A stretch of 64,000 nt of DNA from Ferruginibacter paludis (lineage in GTDB: Bacteria > Bacteroidota > Bacteroidia > Chitinophagales > Chitinophagaceae), in NCBI RefSeq assembly GCF_030409685.1, contig NZ_JAUFQJ010000019.1:30053-94052 (forward strand), given 5' to 3'. Positions 26,738 through 35,700 of this stretch are shown in pieces. Position 1 is the first letter of the stretch. Each line of letters begins with the position of its first letter. The notes under the pieces are model-generated. The model did not search any database. It saw only the letters and a program-made list of their open reading frames with translations, and had not been told where the DNA came from. The position numbers and the translations under genes were made by a program.

Positions 26738-28380
26738 GCTAATTCATTTTTTGCCCAAACCGCCAGTTTTTCGCGGATGATCTTGGCGTTGTGCCTGAAG
26801 TCTACCGGAAATCCGGGATGAAAAAGCAGGGTTTGAATGGCTCCGGTTAAGGGATGCGCAGCAGCCCAGGCCAGCAGTTCCACTTTGAGTTTTGCCTGGT
26901 CAATCGGGATAGCGCTCTTTTCGGGTTCCACACATAATACCGCTTCGCCATTTACCCCCACCAATGCCGTTCGGAAAACATCCGGGTGTTTGTTGAAAAT
27001 ATACTCACATTGAATGGAATATAACTCCTGTTCTCCCACTTTTACCCGATGCGCTTTTCGCCCGCAAAACCAGAGGTTGCCTTCAGCATCAAAGTAGCCG
27101 AGGTCGCCCATGCGGTGCCTGACTACATTTCCATCCCTTATTTTGGCCAGTTTTGTAGCATTTTTCCGGTTAAAATAGCTTCGGGTCACATTGCAGCCCT
27201 TTACCACAATTTCGCCAATCTCACCTGGTGCCACTTTCTGGTATTCAGACCAATTGGGAATGACTTCGTCGCTGATGCGGATGATTTCGATCTCTACGCC
27301 TTCCACCGGTTTGCCAATACAAACCCCGTATCCATTTCCGGTTTTCTCCTGGGTTTCCCGAAGAATATAATGACTCCCTATTGTGGCCACTGGCATAGAT
27401 TCCGTTGCTCCGTAGGGTGTAAAAATTTCAATGTCAGGCATCAGCATAGAAGAAAAGCGTATCAACGCTTTGACAGATGCAGGTGCTCCGGCAGAAATCA
27501 CCCTTTTCAGGCTGGGAAGTTTGACGCCTTTAGCCTCACCGTATCGCCCCACCGTATCGATCAGCGCCGGTGAGCCAAAAATATTTGTAATGCCAAATTG
27601 TTTTATGGGGGCGATGATGTGCAGGGGATTAACAAAAGCCGGTTTTGTGGGATCCATGTCGGGGATAATGCTGCTCATGCCCAATGCCGGATTAAACAGT
27701 GCAAAAGGTGCAAAAGTGGGCATATCGATTTCACCTGGTGAAAAGCCAAAGGTATCCCGGATCATCTCCAGTTGCGCCCTGAAATTACCATGCGAATAAA
27801 CCACCCCCTTGGCCAGGCCTGTGGAGCCGCTGGTGAAAATGATGGCCGCCAGATCGTCCGGTCCGGCATCAAAAAACGGACCCTGCTCTTGCGAACGATC
27901 GAAATTCCGGATGGCCTGCATCTCTTTTCCGCCCCAGAAAAGCCGGAGGCCAATCGTGACTGTTTTGCTAATCGTTTTTTTTCCCCAACCCAGTAGCACC
28001 CGCGCCGCATGGGCCTTGCTGATTCCGATAAACCCAACGGGTTCCGTCTCCGCAATGCACTCCTTTAAGTTTTTTTTCCCTATTCCCGGATCGATGAATA
28101 TGGGAATGATGCCAGTCTGAAGCATTGAAAAGCCCAGGATAAAAAAGTCGAAACCAGGAGGCACCATCATTACCACCCGGTCACCCCTTTCAAATCCGGC
28201 AGCAAGCAGCCCGCGTGCCACGCAGGCGGTTTCAAAGGCAAGTTCTTTGAATGTAATTTTTTGATAGCGGGTGATGCCATTTTTATCCAGGCTGTTCTTT
28301 TCCGGAAAAGCAATGGCTAGTGCTGCTGGCTGGGTTTCAGCCATTTCAAGGAGGGCAGAAGCAATGTTAAATGGTTTCAT
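26734..28380 (-). CDS. OleC-like AMP-dependent beta-lactone synthetase
   Basis: A 548-residue member of the acyl-adenylate-forming family. The A3 loop is AAIIFTSGSTGLAKGV, the later core blocks are IFTPYGATESMPVA (A5) and HRMGDLGYFDAEGNLWFCGR (A7), and AKIIREKLAVWA holds the C-terminal lysine. The N-terminus NIASALLEMAETQP and the neighbours fit OleC, which adenylates a 2-alkyl-3-hydroxy acid and closes it to a beta-lactone. The ATG at 28380 overlaps the OleB-like gene by 14 nt and gives the family N-terminus; an in-frame start at 28425 would add 15 residues. It overlaps the OleD-like gene by 4 nt. It could be an ordinary acyl-CoA ligase if taken alone. Confidence 0.85.
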   Translation of the reverse strand: MKPFNIASALLEMAETQPAALAIAFPEKNSLDKNGITRYQKITFKELAFETACVARGLLAAGFERGDRVVMMVPPGFDFFILGFSMLQTGIIPIFIDPGIGKKNLKECIAETEPVGFIGISKAHAARVLLGWGKKTISKTVTIGLRLFWGGKEMQAIRNFDRSQEQGPFFDAGPDDLAAIIFTSGSTGLAKGVVYSHGNFRAQLEMIRDTFGFSPGEIDMPTFAPFALFNPALGMSSIIPDMDPTKPAFVNPLHIIAPIKQFGITNIFGSPALIDTVGRYGEAKGVKLPSLKRVISAGAPASVKALIRFSSMLMPDIEIFTPYGATESMPVATIGSHYILRETQEKTGNGYGVCIGKPVEGVEIEIIRISDEVIPNWSEYQKVAPGEIGEIVVKGCNVTRSYFNRKNATKLAKIRDGNVVRHRMGDLGYFDAEGNLWFCGRKAHRVKVGEQELYSIQCEYIFNKHPDVFRTALVGVNGEAVLCVEPEKSAIPIDQAKLKVELLAWAAAHPLTGAIQTLLFHPGFPVDFRHNAKIIREKLAVWAKNELA

Positions 28381-29260
28381 GGGCTGCTTCAAAAAATTTG
28401 AGCACCAGTCTGCCAATGACTTCATGCTGATCTTCTAAAATATAATGCCCGGAGTCTTCGAACCGGTGAACCTGGGCGCCTGGCAGGAACTGTATCCATG
28501 CCTCCAGAAAATGCCGGTCAAAAACCATGTCTTTCATGCCCCAGGCAATGAGTGTTGGCGTATTGCGGAATTGTGGCAGGTACTCCTGCATTTCAGTAAC
28601 AATCCCGTATCCCCTGTCGCTTGGTTTAAGTGGCACGTCCTGTACAAAACGCAGCGTGGCAATCCTGTTTTTCCAGGAATTGTAAGGCGCAGTAAGGCCT
28701 TTCCGGACTTCACTGGAAAGCGTGATTCGTTTCACGCCCTCAATAGTTGCAATACTGCTGAAGGCATTCAACCCACGTATCAGCAATGCACCGATCCAGG
28801 TGCGGGCTAACCGGAGTGCAACAGGAAAATTTTTGCTTTGTGGTAAATGAAAAGCCGCTGTATTCATGAGCACGATTTTTTTGATCGATTCCGGATGCCG
28901 GTGTGCATAAGCCATTCCGATTATGCCTCCCCAATCATGTACTACAAGGTGGATGTTTTGGTTAATGCCTTTCTTTTCCAGGAAAGTCTCCAGGTCATTC
29001 ACGCGTTGTTCCAGTGTATAGCTGTAGGCCGCATCCCCTGGTTTATCCGAATAGCCACACCCAATATGGTCGGGCGCCAGGCAGTGAAAATAAGGGGAGA
29101 GTTTTTGAATAAGTTCCCGGTAATAAAAAGACCAGGTTGGATTGCCATGGAGCATGAGAACCGGCTCTCCTTTCCCTTCTTCCACATAATGGTATTGATG
29201 GCCACTGACAGTTTCAAAGTGGCTTTTAAAGGGATATAGTTCCGGACTTACCCCTTTCAC
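28367..29260 (-). CDS. OleB-like alpha/beta hydrolase (beta-lactone decarboxylase / haloalkane dehalogenase family)
   Basis: A 297-residue alpha/beta hydrolase of the haloalkane dehalogenase group. LMLHGNPTWSFYYRELI is the oxyanion-hole strand, LVVHDWGGIIGMAYA carries the nucleophile Asp109 next to Trp110, and FEDSGHYILED has His272. An Asp nucleophile instead of Ser is what defines this group. OleB belongs here and turns cis-beta-lactones into alkenes plus CO2. First gene of the leftward operon; the start is GTG at 29260, one base after a 13-codon leader reading frame. Its presence is the main difference from lipstatin-type clusters, which keep the lactone. Confidence 0.85.
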   Translation of the reverse strand: MKGVSPELYPFKSHFETVSGHQYHYVEEGKGEPVLMLHGNPTWSFYYRELIQKLSPYFHCLAPDHIGCGYSDKPGDAAYSYTLEQRVNDLETFLEKKGINQNIHLVVHDWGGIIGMAYAHRHPESIKKIVLMNTAAFHLPQSKNFPVALRLARTWIGALLIRGLNAFSSIATIEGVKRITLSSEVRKGLTAPYNSWKNRIATLRFVQDVPLKPSDRGYGIVTEMQEYLPQFRNTPTLIAWGMKDMVFDRHFLEAWIQFLPGAQVHRFEDSGHYILEDQHEVIGRLVLKFFEAAHETI

Positions 29261-29261
29261 G

Positions 29262-29303
29262 TTACAGCAGGTTTAAAGCAATAACAAAAAATATTTTTTT
29301 CAT
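29262..29303 (-). other. possible 13-residue leader reading frame
   Basis: ATG at 29303 gives MKKIFFVIALNLL and a TAA at 29264-29262, one base before the GTG start of the OleB-like gene. It resembles the front of a signal peptide and may be a chance frame, a leader peptide, or the stump of a lost gene. Confidence 0.25.
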
Positions 29304-29413
29304 ATTGTTTATTTTGGCTATTCAAATCTACTGATTTTATTGGAAGAGTAAAAGGGATCTACAATTTCTCCTGTTGTTGAATAAGCTACACCACATTTAT
29401 CCAGTCATTTTAC

Positions 29414-29440
29414 AAAATATTGCAACGTTAAAATATTGCA
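29414..29440. repeat. 11-bp direct repeat in the divergent promoter region
   Basis: AAAATATTGCA is found exactly at 29414-29424 and 29430-29440, 16 bp from start to start. Such spacing puts the copies about one and a half helical turns apart. Candidate regulator binding site; the regulator is not in the cluster. Confidence 0.4.
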
Positions 29441-29562
29441 TCTTTTTAAAATATATTTTTTATATTTACCAGAGTAAAATACAATGAAGTTTTCATAAGA
29501 CTGTGGTAAGTACATGATACTTATATGTTGCACGAACTTATACTGACTTTTAAGGATAACAT

Positions 29563-31296
29563 ATGACAACTGTGCCAAATTCAATGGTTGATATCCTGCG
29601 GTGGCGTGCAAAAAACCAGCCTTCCCGCCTGGCCTATCGCTTTCTGGTAGACGGAGAGTATGCGGAAGTTACTTTGACTTATGAAGAATTGGATCGGCGT
29701 GCACGTTCAATTGGAGCATTACTTCAGTCTGCGGCAAATCCCGGAGACCGGGCGCTTTTACTTCTTCAACCTGGCTTGGATTTTATTGTTGCCTATTTTG
29801 GTTGCCTTTACGCTAAAATCATTGCAATTCCGGCATACCCTCCCCATCCTGCCCGGCTTGAGAGAACATTACCAATAATTCGTAGTATAAATGCAGATGC
29901 CAGGCCAGCTGTTGCATTGTTAACTTCGTCACTTTATGATGGATTTAATTCCCGGCCTGAAATCAAAGAAGAGTTTAGTAACTTAAAGTTGCTGGTAACA
30001 GACAATGATTTAACCGATGAGAGGGCTGATAAATGGCAGCCGCCTGCTATTGGAAGAAACGACATAGCTTTTCTCCAATACACATCTGGCTCTACAACCC
30101 TGCCAAAAGGTGTCATAGTAAGTCACAGCGATTTGCTCCATAACCTGGAGTTTATCGAGAAGTCTTTCGGACTATCAGCCAAAAGCCAGACCGTTTTTTG
30201 GTTACCGCCTTACCATGACATGGGGCTTATTGGCGGCATATTGCAATCGCTTTATACAGGATATCCGGTTACGTTGCTTCCCCATTTACTGTTTCTGCAA
30301 CGACCCATTCGCTGGCTGCAGGCAATCTCCCGTTTTCATGCCACCTGCAGTGGAGGTCCAAATTTCGCCTACGAATTATGTATCAGAAAAATCAAGCAGG
30401 AACAAATCGGGCTGCTTGATCTCAGCGGCTGGGAGGTTGCATTTAACGGGGCTGAACCGGTTTATAACAAAACAATGGACCAATTTGCAGACTACTTTGC
30501 TCCATGTGGTTTTCGCCGGGAGGCCTTTTTGCCCTGTTACGGGCTGGCGGAGGCAACACTAATGGTAGCGGGAGGCCCGAAAGGCAGGCCCCCGATAGTT
30601 CAACACCTGGTGACTGCGGGAATAGAGCAAAACAAGGTGATCATTTCTCCTGCGGGGAACAAGGATGCGACCAGGACACTGGTAGGTTGCGGGCAAAACA
30701 GGCCGGACCAGAAAATAAGGATTGTCGACATCGACACATTTACAACATGCCCGTCAGATCAAATAGGAGAAATCTGGGTAAGTGGACCCGGCATTGCTGG
30801 CGGTTACTGGAACAAGCCTTCCGAATCCAAGATCACTTTTGGAGCCCGTTTGTCCAGCTGCAATGAAGGGCCGTTCCTGCGTACAGGAGATGTCGGATTT
30901 CTGCATGAGGGGGAGTTATACATTACAGGACGTTTGAAGAACTTGATTATTTCCGGTGGAAAAAACCATTATGCGCATGATATAGAATGGACGGTGCAAC
31001 GATCCCACCCCGCCATCCGGTTGGCAGGATGCGCCGTTTTTTCGATCAACAAGGCTGGTGGCGAAGACATTATTGTTGTTGCTGAGATGGAGCATAAGCT
31101 TATTGTAAAAGCAGAGGAAGTCATAAAGGCGATCCGCCAGTCTATTGCAATTCATCATGAGCTGCAGGTCGCCGATATTAAACTAATCCATCCTGGTGGC
31201 ATACCCAAAACCACCAGTGGCAAAATAAGACACTTTCTTTGTAAAAATAATTACATGGCTGGTGCCCTGGAGGAAATTACATGTGACCAACAATAA
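29563..31296 (+). CDS. fatty acyl-AMP ligase (FAAL)
   Basis: A 577-residue adenylate-forming enzyme of the FAAL class. A3 is AFLQYTSGSTTLPKGV, with FWLPPYHDMGLIGGIL just after, a block diagnostic for FAALs; the C-terminal part has ISGGKNHYAHDIEWTVQ, where acyl-CoA ligases have a different pattern, and IPKTTSGKIRH. FAALs activate a fatty acid as acyl-AMP and pass it to a carrier protein rather than CoA. The recipient is probably the N-terminal ACP (Ser39) of the polyketide synthase two genes downstream. It is the first gene of the rightward operon, 11 nt ahead of the flavin monooxygenase. Confidence 0.92.
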   Translation: MTTVPNSMVDILRWRAKNQPSRLAYRFLVDGEYAEVTLTYEELDRRARSIGALLQSAANPGDRALLLLQPGLDFIVAYFGCLYAKIIAIPAYPPHPARLERTLPIIRSINADARPAVALLTSSLYDGFNSRPEIKEEFSNLKLLVTDNDLTDERADKWQPPAIGRNDIAFLQYTSGSTTLPKGVIVSHSDLLHNLEFIEKSFGLSAKSQTVFWLPPYHDMGLIGGILQSLYTGYPVTLLPHLLFLQRPIRWLQAISRFHATCSGGPNFAYELCIRKIKQEQIGLLDLSGWEVAFNGAEPVYNKTMDQFADYFAPCGFRREAFLPCYGLAEATLMVAGGPKGRPPIVQHLVTAGIEQNKVIISPAGNKDATRTLVGCGQNRPDQKIRIVDIDTFTTCPSDQIGEIWVSGPGIAGGYWNKPSESKITFGARLSSCNEGPFLRTGDVGFLHEGELYITGRLKNLIISGGKNHYAHDIEWTVQRSHPAIRLAGCAVFSINKAGGEDIIVVAEMEHKLIVKAEEVIKAIRQSIAIHHELQVADIKLIHPGGIPKTTSGKIRHFLCKNNYMAGALEEITCDQQ

Positions 31297-31307
31297 AATA
31301 TAAACAC

Positions 31308-32615
31308 ATGAAATTCGGCATCTTTATCGATCTGCAATTGCCCCGCCCCTGGCAGGATGGGGATGAATCAAGACTTTTCCAGGAGGCCCTTGAACAGGCA
31401 GAATTAGCGGATCAGCTTGGTATTGACTTTGTGTGGGCCCAGGAGCATCATTTTCTTGAGGAGTACTGCCATTCCTCTGCCCCTGAAATCTTCCTGGCCG
31501 CCTGTAGTCAAAGAACCAAAAACATCCGGCTTGCACATGGCATTGTTGCAATGTCGCCCAGGTTTAATCATCCCGCCCGCATCGCAGAGCGGGTGGCTAC
31601 ATTAGATATCATTAGCGGAGGACGTGTGGAATGGGGTACTGGCGAGTCAGGTTCACGCATGGAACTGGAAGGCTTTGGGGTAGACTTTGTGGACAAACGT
31701 GCTATGTGGGCCGAAGCCGTACAGGAGACGGTAAAAATGATGTGCATGGACCCCTATCCCGGTTACACGGGAAGATACTTTTCAATGCCGCACAGAAACG
31801 TGGTTCCGAAGCCAATGCAGAAACCTCATCCCCCGGTATGGATGGCTTGTTCAAACAGGGACAGTGTACAACTTGCAGCCCAATTGGGTATGGGAGCGCT
31901 AACATTTGCATTTGTGAACGCAGAAGAAGCGAAATTCTGGGTTGATGAGTACTATGAATCTTTCAAAACTACGTGCACTCCCATTGCGCAATCTGTAAAT
32001 CCGAATGTGGCCATGCTCTCAGGATTTATGTGTAATGCCGATAATGAAACTGCTATCAGCCGGGGCCAGGAAGGAGCCCAGTTTTTTGCCTATGGATTAG
32101 GACATTATTGGCGGGACGGTACCCATGTTCCAGGCCGTACCAATTTATGGAGTGAATTTAAGCAGAGACCGGCAACTGTTATTGAGAGAATGGAACGTGA
32201 ACGAAAGAAGGCCGGGATGGGGGGAATAGGAAGTCCGAAGCACCTGATCGCTAATTTTCGTGCTTTAGAAGAAGCCGGTGTTGATCAATTGATTCTTTTA
32301 CAGCAAAGCGGGAATTATCGTCATGAGCATATCTGTCAGTCCATGGAACTCTTTGCTAAAGAAGTGCTACCACAATTTAAGGACAGAGAAGCAAAAAAGG
32401 AACAAATAAAGAGCGATATGCTAAGGCCATACATGGAAGAGGCGCAACGTAAAATACAGAAATTGGAGTGCATGATCGAAGTGCCGCCAATCGAGGCTTA
32501 TCCATTACTATGGAATCAAATGAGTGCCGAAAACCCACAAAATACTCCTGATCGACGGCCGGGTATGTCTGCATTCTGGCAGATGCAGGTTGGAGGGAAG
32601 CGCTCAAAGAAGTAG
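31308..32615 (+). CDS. luciferase-like (LLM class) flavin-dependent monooxygenase
   Basis: A 435-residue bacterial-luciferase-like protein. MKFGIFIDLQLPRPWQDG, FVWAQEHHFLEEY and RVATLDIISGGRVEWGTG are the conserved FMN-binding barrel blocks. It is about 80 residues longer than usual, because of a charged C-terminal tail after ELFAKEVLPQF. Such enzymes use FMNH2 and O2; in assembly-line clusters they act on carrier-bound or free intermediates, for example by alpha- or N-hydroxylation, or Baeyer-Villiger type oxidation. The reaction here is not predictable. It sits between the FAAL gene (11 nt) and the polyketide synthase gene (90 nt). Confidence 0.88.
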   Translation: MKFGIFIDLQLPRPWQDGDESRLFQEALEQAELADQLGIDFVWAQEHHFLEEYCHSSAPEIFLAACSQRTKNIRLAHGIVAMSPRFNHPARIAERVATLDIISGGRVEWGTGESGSRMELEGFGVDFVDKRAMWAEAVQETVKMMCMDPYPGYTGRYFSMPHRNVVPKPMQKPHPPVWMACSNRDSVQLAAQLGMGALTFAFVNAEEAKFWVDEYYESFKTTCTPIAQSVNPNVAMLSGFMCNADNETAISRGQEGAQFFAYGLGHYWRDGTHVPGRTNLWSEFKQRPATVIERMERERKKAGMGGIGSPKHLIANFRALEEAGVDQLILLQQSGNYRHEHICQSMELFAKEVLPQFKDREAKKEQIKSDMLRPYMEEAQRKIQKLECMIEVPPIEAYPLLWNQMSAENPQNTPDRRPGMSAFWQMQVGGKRSKK

Positions 32616-32705
32616 CATTCAAAATAAATGGAAAACAGCGGCTTTTGAGATCGTTGTGCGGGCCGTAATTCGTTAAGTAATTATTTCTTACTCTTAATTG
32701 AATAT

Positions 32706-35700
32706 GTGTTGAACACAGGAGAAATTCAGGATTGGATAATTACGCACCTTGCGGAGCTGTTGCATATTGCACCGGCTACCATTGATATTCATGAGCCTTT
32801 TGCAAATTATGGGCTTTCCTCACTTGATGCCGTAACGCTTTCAGGCGACCTGGAAGAGTTGCTTGGCAACCGTCTCTCGCCGACCCTGGTATATGAGTAT
32901 CCCAGCATATCACTGCTCTCCATTTATTTGGGTGAGCATACTGGAAACCAGCCAGCCGGCTTAGACTCAAACTCAATTCCGGATACTTCCCGGGAGCCCA
33001 TTGCTATCATAGGTATAGGATGCCGGTTTCCGGGGGCGAAGGATCCCGAATCTTTCTGGCAATTACTTAGCACCGGTACCGATGCGATCTCCGAAGTTCC
33101 TGGAGATCGGTGGCCAAAGCATGCGTTCTATCATCCAGATCCTGCAGTTCCCGGCAAAGCGGTTTCATATTGGGGAGGATTTCTTGACAACATTGATCAG
33201 TTTGATCCTTTCTTTTTTGGAATTTCCCCGATGGAAGCCGAATACATGGATCCGCAACAAAGATTGTTACTAGAACTGTCCTATGAAGCCCTGGATGATG
33301 CAGGACAAATCCAGGCAAATATCGCCGGCACCAAAACAGGAGTATTCATCGGTATTTCCATAAGCGAATACAGCCAGCTTCAATTTGATGATCCTTTGAT
33401 GATTACCAGCCATTCAGGTACGGGAAGCGCTTTATCTATTGCAGCCAACCGGATTTCTTATTTTTTCGATTTCCATGGACCAAGCATTGCTATTGATACC
33501 GCTTGTTCATCCTCACTGGCTGCGGTTCATATGGCTTGTCAAAGTCTCAGGAGTGGTGAGTGTGGAATGGCGTTGGCAGGAGGAGTAAATATGATTCTGT
33601 CACCGGCACACTCAATAGCTTTTACCAAAGCCGGTGTTTTAGCTCCGGATGGCCGATGTAAAGCATTCGATGCCCGTGCGAATGGTTATGTTCGTGGCGA
33701 AGGTGGTGGCGTGATTGTACTTAAACCGCTTTCATCCGCACTGGCAGACAAAGATCCCATCTATGCCCTGATTCCAGGGAGTGCCATTAGCCAGGATGGC
33801 CGTACCAATGGTTTAATGGCTCCCAATCGGGAAGCGCAGGAAGCAATGTTACGGGAGGCATACCACACAGCAGGTATTTCCCCGGCCAGTGTTCAATATG
33901 TAGAAACCCATGGCACTGGAACACTTTTAGGCGATTCAATGGAAGCTAAAGCACTTGGTGCAGTTATCGGTGCTAATCGTACTGATGGACCTTGTGCCAT
34001 TGGCTCCGTAAAAACCAATATTGGCCACCTGGAAGCTGCTGCAGGAATTGCAGGTTTAATCAAAGTTATTCTGTCCATCCAACATCGAATGATTTCTCCC
34101 AGTCTTCATTATCAAACACCCAATCCACACATTCCTTTTAATGAGCTGCATCTACGTGTTCAAAACGAGTTGACTTCCTGGCCGCCTGGTTCCGGCCCGG
34201 CCATTGCAGGCGTAAGCTCATTTGGTTTTGGTGGAACCATCGTGCATGTGGTAGTGCGTGAAGCAGACCATATCAGGCAAGATGAAGCAGACAAAGAACA
34301 GTTACAATCAATTGCTTCCAATGGCCACTTGCTCCCGCTGTCTGCAAACAGTTTTGAAGCGCTTCAAAGGCTAGCCGGCAACTTTCTGAAAATGCTAGCC
34401 GATGATGGTGCTATCTTAATAAATGACCTATGTTATGCCGCTGGTTTAAGACGTAGTGAGTATGATTACCGGCTGGCAGCAATTGGTCATTCCCGCAAAG
34501 AATTGTGCGCCAGCCTGGAGTCCTTCCTTCGTGGTGAACAGGCTCCCTTTCTTTTTCATGGAAGTATGGTTCCGAATCGTCAGCCCAGGCTTGTATTTGT
34601 TTTTCCGGGACAAGGAGGACAGTGGTGTGGTATGGGCCGGGAACTCCTTCAGCAGGAACCTGTTTTTTATAAAACGATTGAACGGATCGACCAGGCTATG
34701 CAGGCATATTGCACGTGGTCTTTGATGAACGAGCTTCGCTCGGAACAATCGGAATCAAGGCTGGACGAAATTGATGTGGTTCAACCGATGCTGTTTGCAA
34801 TCCAGGTTGCACTTGCCGGACTATGGCAATCATGGGGGATTAAACCGGATGCCGTAGTAGGCCACAGTATGGGAGAAGTGGCCGCAGCACATGTAGCCGG
34901 CATTTTGAACCTGGAAGACGCTACTCGGATCATCTGCCGGCGCAGTCAGCTCCTGAAACAAATGCGGGGGCTGGGCAGTATGCTGGTGACAGAATTATCG
35001 CCGGATCAAGCCAAAGAATGCATAAAGGGATACAACAATGATGTTGTCATAGCTGTGATAAACAGTCCCGGATCAACTGTGTTATCCGGGGATAACGAAG
35101 TCATTAAAGAGATCATGGATTCCTTACAACGCCAAAACCTCTTTTGCAAATTGGTCAATGCAGATGTTGCATCCCACAGTCCACAAATGGATCATTTGCG
35201 AACTGATTTGCTGCAGGCATTGAACGGATTACATTCGCAGGCTGCCCGTATACCCTTCTATTCCACGGTTACCGGAGCACCGGGGGATCACCTCAATTTC
35301 AATGCGGAGTACTGGATGGATAATCTCAGGGAACCGGTACTCTTTTCAGCTGCAATCGGGCAGTTGTTCAGTAGTGGTCATTCAACTTTTATTGAGATTG
35401 GCCCACATCCCATTCTGCTCGGCGCCATCGAACAATCCATACAGTCCCGTTACCCGAATGTCAGGTTGTATCCTTCGTTACGCCGGGAAGAACGGGAACG
35501 AGAAGTCCTGCTTAAAACTTTAGCCGCTCTTTACACCGAAGGATATTCAATTGCCTGGAACAACCTTTTTCCAACCGGGGGGAAATATGTTCATCTCCCT
35601 CCGATTGCCTGGCAGCGCCAACGTTATTGGATTGATGGGAAATCAAACACTCCGAAAACTCCCACGCATCGATCCCAGGTGGACGGCAGAAATGCTCATC

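Larger units (their letters stand above)
29261..29562. promoter_or_regulatory. shared control region of the two divergent biosynthetic operons
   Basis: This 302-bp A+T-rich stretch separates the OleB-like gene (-) from the acyl-AMP ligase gene (+). On the minus strand 29330-29323 reads TAGATTTG with TTTT 19 nt upstream, a fair promoter for the leftward operon. A direct repeat AAAATATTGCA occurs at 29414-29424 and 29430-29440, a possible operator. No good -33/-7 pair is seen for the rightward operon; TATATTTA at 29461-29468 is the nearest. A short frame MKKIFFVIALNLL ends one base before the OleB-like start (29303-29262). Confidence 0.5.
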
